A stretch of DNA of 64,000 nt. Source: Juglans regia. Lineage: Eukaryota > Streptophyta > Magnoliopsida > Fagales > Juglandaceae. The stretch covers positions 124,001-188,000 of the forward strand of contig NC_049916.1 of the NCBI RefSeq assembly GCF_001411555.2. The letters are read 5' to 3'. Position 1 is the first letter of the stretch, and each line of letters opens with the position of its first letter. The translations under genes and the position numbers were made by a program. The notes under the pieces were generated by a model. It was not told where the DNA came from, did no database searches, and saw only the letters and a list, made by a program, of their open reading frames with translations. Shown one piece after another: positions 59,489 to 64,000 of this stretch.

Positions 59489-62400
59489 TTGCAATTTGTT
59501 AAATTGCAAACTTCCACAACACAGAATCCTCCTCCCATAGCCCCTTCTCCCACACTTCATTCGGCCAACCACTTCATCACTATAAAGCTCACAAATGACA
59601 ACTTCCTTCTTTGGAAGGCGCAGATGGTACCCTTTCTTAAGGGTCACCAACTCTTTGATCATGTGGATTGCACATCTCTAATGCATTCCCCAATGACTAA
59701 CAATGCTCCTAACCCTTCCTATAATCATTAGGTCCTTCGTGACCAACTTATACTCTCTGTCATCAACTCATCTCTCTCGACTCAAGTGCTAGCCCAAGTT
59801 CTTGATTGCAACACTGCATATGATGCTTGGACTACACTGCAAACTCTCTTTTCCTCTCAATCCTCTACCATTGCAATGTAGACTCAGTATCAACTAGCCA
59901 CTCTCAAAAAGGGCACTAAGTCCATTACTGATTATTTTCATAGAGCCAAAACCTTGATTGCCTCCTTAGGCGCAGCTGGGCAGCCCCTCTCTCCTCCAAA
60001 GTTTTCTATTTATTTACTGGCTGGACTTGGGACAGATTATGATCCCTTAGTCACATCTCTCACGACTAGGACAGATCCCCTTTCTCCTCAATAAATATAC
60101 AGTTTCCTCCTAGCCCATGAATCCCATTTAGCTCATCAAGTTCAAACCATGCTTGGTACTCACTCAATTGCTGCACATAACACCTCGGTGAAGCAACCTA
60201 GTTTCTTTAGTCCATCACCTCGGGGCACAAGCTCTCAACCTTATTGTGGGCGACGTGGGGGAGGTAGGCAAAATGTTTCCTCCTTCTCCACTTGATCTGA
60301 TAACAGGCCCTATTGTCAAGTGTGCAACAAGCCTGGCCACATTGCCTTAGCTTGCTATCACAGGTTTAATCACAGCTACCAAATTGCTCCACCCCCTTCC
60401 ATATCAGCCAATATTACATCCCTTCCACCCATTCCGTAACATTATAATGCCTGGTTTCCCGACATTGCAGCAACAAATCATTTCACCTCTGAGCTTAGCA
60501 ACCTTAATTTGGATTCTTCTTCATATCAGAGATTGGATCAAGTTAGCATCGGAGATGGTTCTACAATTTCTATTCTTCACACGGGTTCCTCTCAAATGCA
60601 CACCCCCTATGGCAAATTTCTTCTTTCTCAACTCCTTCATGTTCCTTCAATTACAAAAAAAAATTTTATCTGTTCGTCAATTTTGCATTGATAATTCTGT
60701 TTATTTTGAGTTTCATTCTAATTATTTTCTTGTGAAGGATTTGTAAACTCGGGGGGTTCTACTTCAGGGAACCGTTGAAAATGGCTTGTATGTCTTACCT
60801 GTGGATACCACCAACCCAGCAACAATTTCAGCCTCCCCTCAAGCACACATGGGTGAACGCACCTCTTCCTTTCATTGGCACCGCAGACTTGGACATCCAT
60901 CCCCCAAAATTACTGCTTTTACAATTAGTCAGTTTAAACTTCCAACAAATTCACACACAAATGTTTCACATTGCTCAGCTTGTTATCAAGGCAAAGCACA
61001 TGCACTTCCTCATTATCCATCACCCTCTAGGTCTACACAACCCTTTGAGTTACTTTTCCTAGATGCTTGGGGTCCGGCCCCCGTATTATCATCAAATGGT
61101 TGTAGGTTTTACTTTTCTGTTATTGACGATTACTCAAAATATATTTGGTGTTTTCCGATCTAATCTAAATTTGATGTTGTCTCAATCTTTGTTGCTTTTT
61201 TAAAATATGTCCACAATTATTTTTCCTTAAAAATTAAAAATGTGCAATCCGACGAAGGTGGTGAATTTAGACCATTTACAAATATGCTTCAATCATTTGA
61301 TATTATTTATCACCTCACATGTCCTTATTCTCATGCTCAAAATGGGACGGTTGAACGTCGTCACCGTCATATTGTTGAAACAAGACTATCTCTTTTAGCT
61401 CAGGCATCTATGCCAACCAAATATTGGTCTGAGGCATTTCAAACTTCTGTTGTTCTTATAAATAAAATGCCTACACCAATTTTAAAAAATAAGTCCCATT
61501 TTCAACTTCTTTTCAAAAACATTCCTGACTACAATTTTCTTCGGACCTTTGGTGTAGCATGTTGGCCAAATTTGCATACATACAATCGTCATAAAATTGA
61601 TTTTCGATCAACACTTTATGTGTTTATGGGCTACAGCCCAGATCATAAAGGATATCGATGCCTTCATCTCCTATCGGGCCAAATCTACATCTCTAGGGAT
61701 GTAACTTTCAAAGAAGACCTATTTCCCTTTAATTCACAAACTGCTTCTCCCATACAGTCCTCTACATCACGGCCCATCACTGACTTTAGTTTTAATTTTC
61801 AATCGACTCGGGCATTGCTTTCACAGGCCCCTCCTAATTCACATCCATCAGGCTCATTTTCACCAACACACACATCAACTTCTAACACTTCCACTCCTAC
61901 ACTTTTGGTTCCCACATACACTGCACCCACTGGGCCTCCATCACCCACGACCCACTCTAATCCATCGCATTCACCCCTTAATCCACCAATTATTTCGGCC
62001 CTCATACCCGACTCACCAAATCACCCCCATTCATAATAGATATCATCTTCCAAGCAATCCCTAAATTTCCAAAACACAAACTTACCTCCACCTGCATTCC
62101 CAGTTCTCCCAGCGTCACCTGCCCCAACTCCAGCGCCATCTTCAAACACCCATCCAATGATAACTCGTGCTAAGGTAAACACCACTTGTCCTCTCACACA
62201 CACTGATGGTACTATTTTTTGGCCTATTCGTAAACCTTCACTTTCACTCACAGTCACTACACACACTGTTCCAGAAGAGCCCACTTCATACATTGAGGCT
62301 TCTAAATTTCCTGAATGGCGCGAGGCCATGAAACTGGAATTTCACGCACTCTTACATAATCACACATGTGACTTGGTTCCTTCATCAGCTTCTCTCAATA

Positions 62401-63790
62401 TTTTGAGTCCCAAATGGATACTTAAAATGAAAATAAACGCTGAAGGCACTTTAGAAAGAGGAAAAGCTCTTCTTATAGCCAAAGGCTTTCATCAACAAGT
62501 CTGTGTGGACTACACAGAAACTTTTTCTCCAGTTATTAAACACACAACCATTTGCATAATACTTTCACTCGTTGTTACCTTTAAATGGCCTCTCCAACAG
62601 TTAGACATACAAAATATATTTTTACATGGTGATCTGGAAGAGGTAGTATACATGCAGCAACCCCTTGGTTTTGTTCATCCGGAATTTCCTCATCATGTGT
62701 GTAAGCTGAAAAAGGCTATTTATGGCCTAAAACAGCCCATTGGGCCTGGTTTTCAAAGCTCAATATCAAACTTTTTTCATTGGGCTTTCAAGAATCAAAA
62801 TCAGACACTTCCTTGTTTCTGTATCATAATGCATCTCATATTATTTTTGTTCTTATATATGTAGATGACATTATAGTCACTGGGTCTGACTCTAAATTAA
62901 TATCTGATTTCATTGCTGCCTTAGGGATGTCCTTTCCTGTAAAAGACTTAGGTCCATTGCATTTTTTTTTAGGCATTGAAATCTGTCAAAATGACAAAGG
63001 ATTGTACTTAAGTCAATCTAAATACATTTCTGACCTTCTTCATCGTACTAATATGCATAATGCAAAACCTGTTTCTACTCCCATGTCATTCTCCTTAAAA
63101 CTCTCGGCACTAGAGGGAAATTCTTTTGAGGATCCACATTTATATCGTAGTGTCGTTGGTAGCTTGCAGTACTTATCCTTTACTCGTCTAGACATATCAT
63201 TTGCTGTAAATAAAGTGTGTCAATACATGCATAATCCCCGTGTTTCACATTAACAAGCTGTCAAGCGTATCTTTCGGTATCTAAGATTAACTCCCCATCT
63301 TGATCTTTTCTATTCCCAAACTTCAAAACCCACTATCTCTACATTATCTGATGCTGACTGGGCTGGTTGCCTTGATAACAGAAAATCCACTGGTCGGTTT
63401 TGTATCTTTTTTGGCTCACATCTTATCTCTTGAAAAGCAACCCACCATTGCTAGATCATCTACTAAAGCTGAGTATAAGGATGTTGCTAATACAATTTGT
63501 AAAATATTATGGCTTCAATCTCTTCTAATGGAACTTGAAATTTTTTTGAAAGATCCACCAACTTTGTGGTGTGACAATTTGGGGGCTACGTACTTATCTG
63601 TAAATCCAGTCCTACATGCTAGAACTAAACATGTAGAACTAGATTATTATTTTGTACGAGATCGTGTAGCAGCAAAGACACTCAATGTTTCCTTTGTGTC
63701 AAGTAAAGATCAAATAGCGGATATACTCACTAAGCCATTATCAACAACACGGTTTTCATTTCTTCGATCACGCCTCACTGTTTCACAAGT
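59489..63790 (+). pseudogene. Copia D gag-pol remnant
   Basis: Gag begins near 59489 (a HFITIKLTNDNFLLWKAQ motif at about 59570) and has a stop at 59729-59731 and further stops to 60300. A CCHC knuckle (CQVCNKPGHIALACYH) lies near 60317. The protease site reads PDIAATNHF instead of a DSGAT type. Pre-integrase (FHWHRRLGHPSP) lies at 60870, integrase (SDEGGEF, NGTVERRHRH) at 61242-62036, and reverse transcriptase (WILKMKINAEG; IYVDDIIVTG near 62860) to 63253. RNase H (SDADWAGCLDNRKSTG) lies near 63350. At least eight stops or shifts disable it. Confidence 0.88.
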
Positions 63791-63800
63791 GCCGCTTGAA

Positions 63801-63811
63801 TCAAGGGGGGT
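63801..63811 (+). other. Copia D polypurine tract
   Basis: TCAAGGGGGGT lies directly before the TGTTAAGG start of the LTR, the position of the plus-strand primer. Confidence 0.8.
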
Positions 63812-64000
63812 TGTTAAGGACAATACTGAGGCAAGCCATTACTCTGCAATATCTGTTAAGGACGGTACCAAGGCAGACCACGACTCTGCAATATCAGAGG
63901 CATTTTTCACTAGCACCACGGCAAGCAACAAACCATTCACAGTAGATGACACCAAGGCACTGCAGAGCATCAACAATGAATATTCTGGAAACAAGAGATC
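63812..64000 (+). repeat. Copia D 3' LTR (partial), starts with a 42-bp tandem repeat
   Basis: The LTR starts TGTTAAGGACAATACTGAGG. Its first 42 bp (63812-63853) are repeated with changes at 63854-63895 (TGTTAAGGACGGTACCAAGG), both ending CTCTGCAATATC. The remainder is cut by the window end. Confidence 0.75.

Larger units (their letters stand above)
59489..64000 (+). mobile_element. Copia D: Ty1/copia element, 3' LTR cut by window end
   Basis: Gag to RNase H lie in order on the + strand. A polypurine tract TCAAGGGGGGT (63801-63811) is followed by an LTR start TGTTAAGGAC at 63812 that continues past the window end. No copy of that LTR and no tRNA primer site was found upstream of gag, so the element is either 5'-truncated or its 5' LTR is too diverged to see. 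The protein style is like RE1-type copia elements. Confidence 0.88.

Overview
The window is plant nuclear DNA. Genes have spliced exons, one intron is of the minor-spliceosome type, and most of the sequence is plant transposons: Ty1/copia elements, L1-type LINEs, a tRNA-derived SINE, solo-LTR-like blocks, hAT-like and MITE-like repeats, plus an endogenous pararetrovirus remnant. The MITE family that starts with a GTTTGGATGTT-type end suggests a woody eudicot, perhaps Fagales (walnut, pecan or oak relatives). That placement is inference from memory of such repeats, not a search result.

Two host genes are clear, both on the + strand. At the left edge, 798-2891 holds the last two exons of a VPS13-family lipid-transfer gene whose 5' part lies outside the window. 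From 19323 to 52046 runs one large gene for a SWIB/MDM2 - Plus-3 - GYF protein. I assemble it from seven exons totalling 1575 nt (524 codons plus stop), all junction phases agreeing. Its fifth intron (31922-33566) has AT-AC ends, a U12-type 5' splice site and a U12-like branch site. Its third and sixth introns (7.1 and 17.9 kb) are swollen by transposons.

Between the two genes (about 2.9-18.9 kb) lie a nearly complete copia element on the - strand (copia A, 3932-10587, with TSD, PBS, PPT and LTR promoter) and a rearranged, decayed caulimovirid-like remnant (about 10.77-18.0 kb). The remnant is interrupted by a 3.4 kb solo-LTR-like insertion. The leader of copia A carries the most striking structure in the window: twelve copies of a 16-bp palindrome in six ~75-bp units.

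Inside the SWIB gene's introns are a LINE with a candidate TSD (20246-22624), a SINE with a TSD (23237-23496), a second LTR block (25207-27214), several LINE pieces and two adjacent decayed copia elements on the - strand (copia B 36339-41456, copia C 41457-46506). Copia B contains a GC-rich hAT-like insertion. Downstream of the gene (52-64 kb) are a LINE fragment, AT-rich and MITE-like sequence, short broken pieces that look like a CDPK kinase and possibly an LHW-type bHLH gene, and a + strand copia element (copia D) whose 3' LTR is cut by the window end.

No operon-like organisation exists. The two host genes are independent; the rest is mobile or viral in origin. Boundaries of decayed elements are approximate unless a TSD, PBS or PPT is cited.
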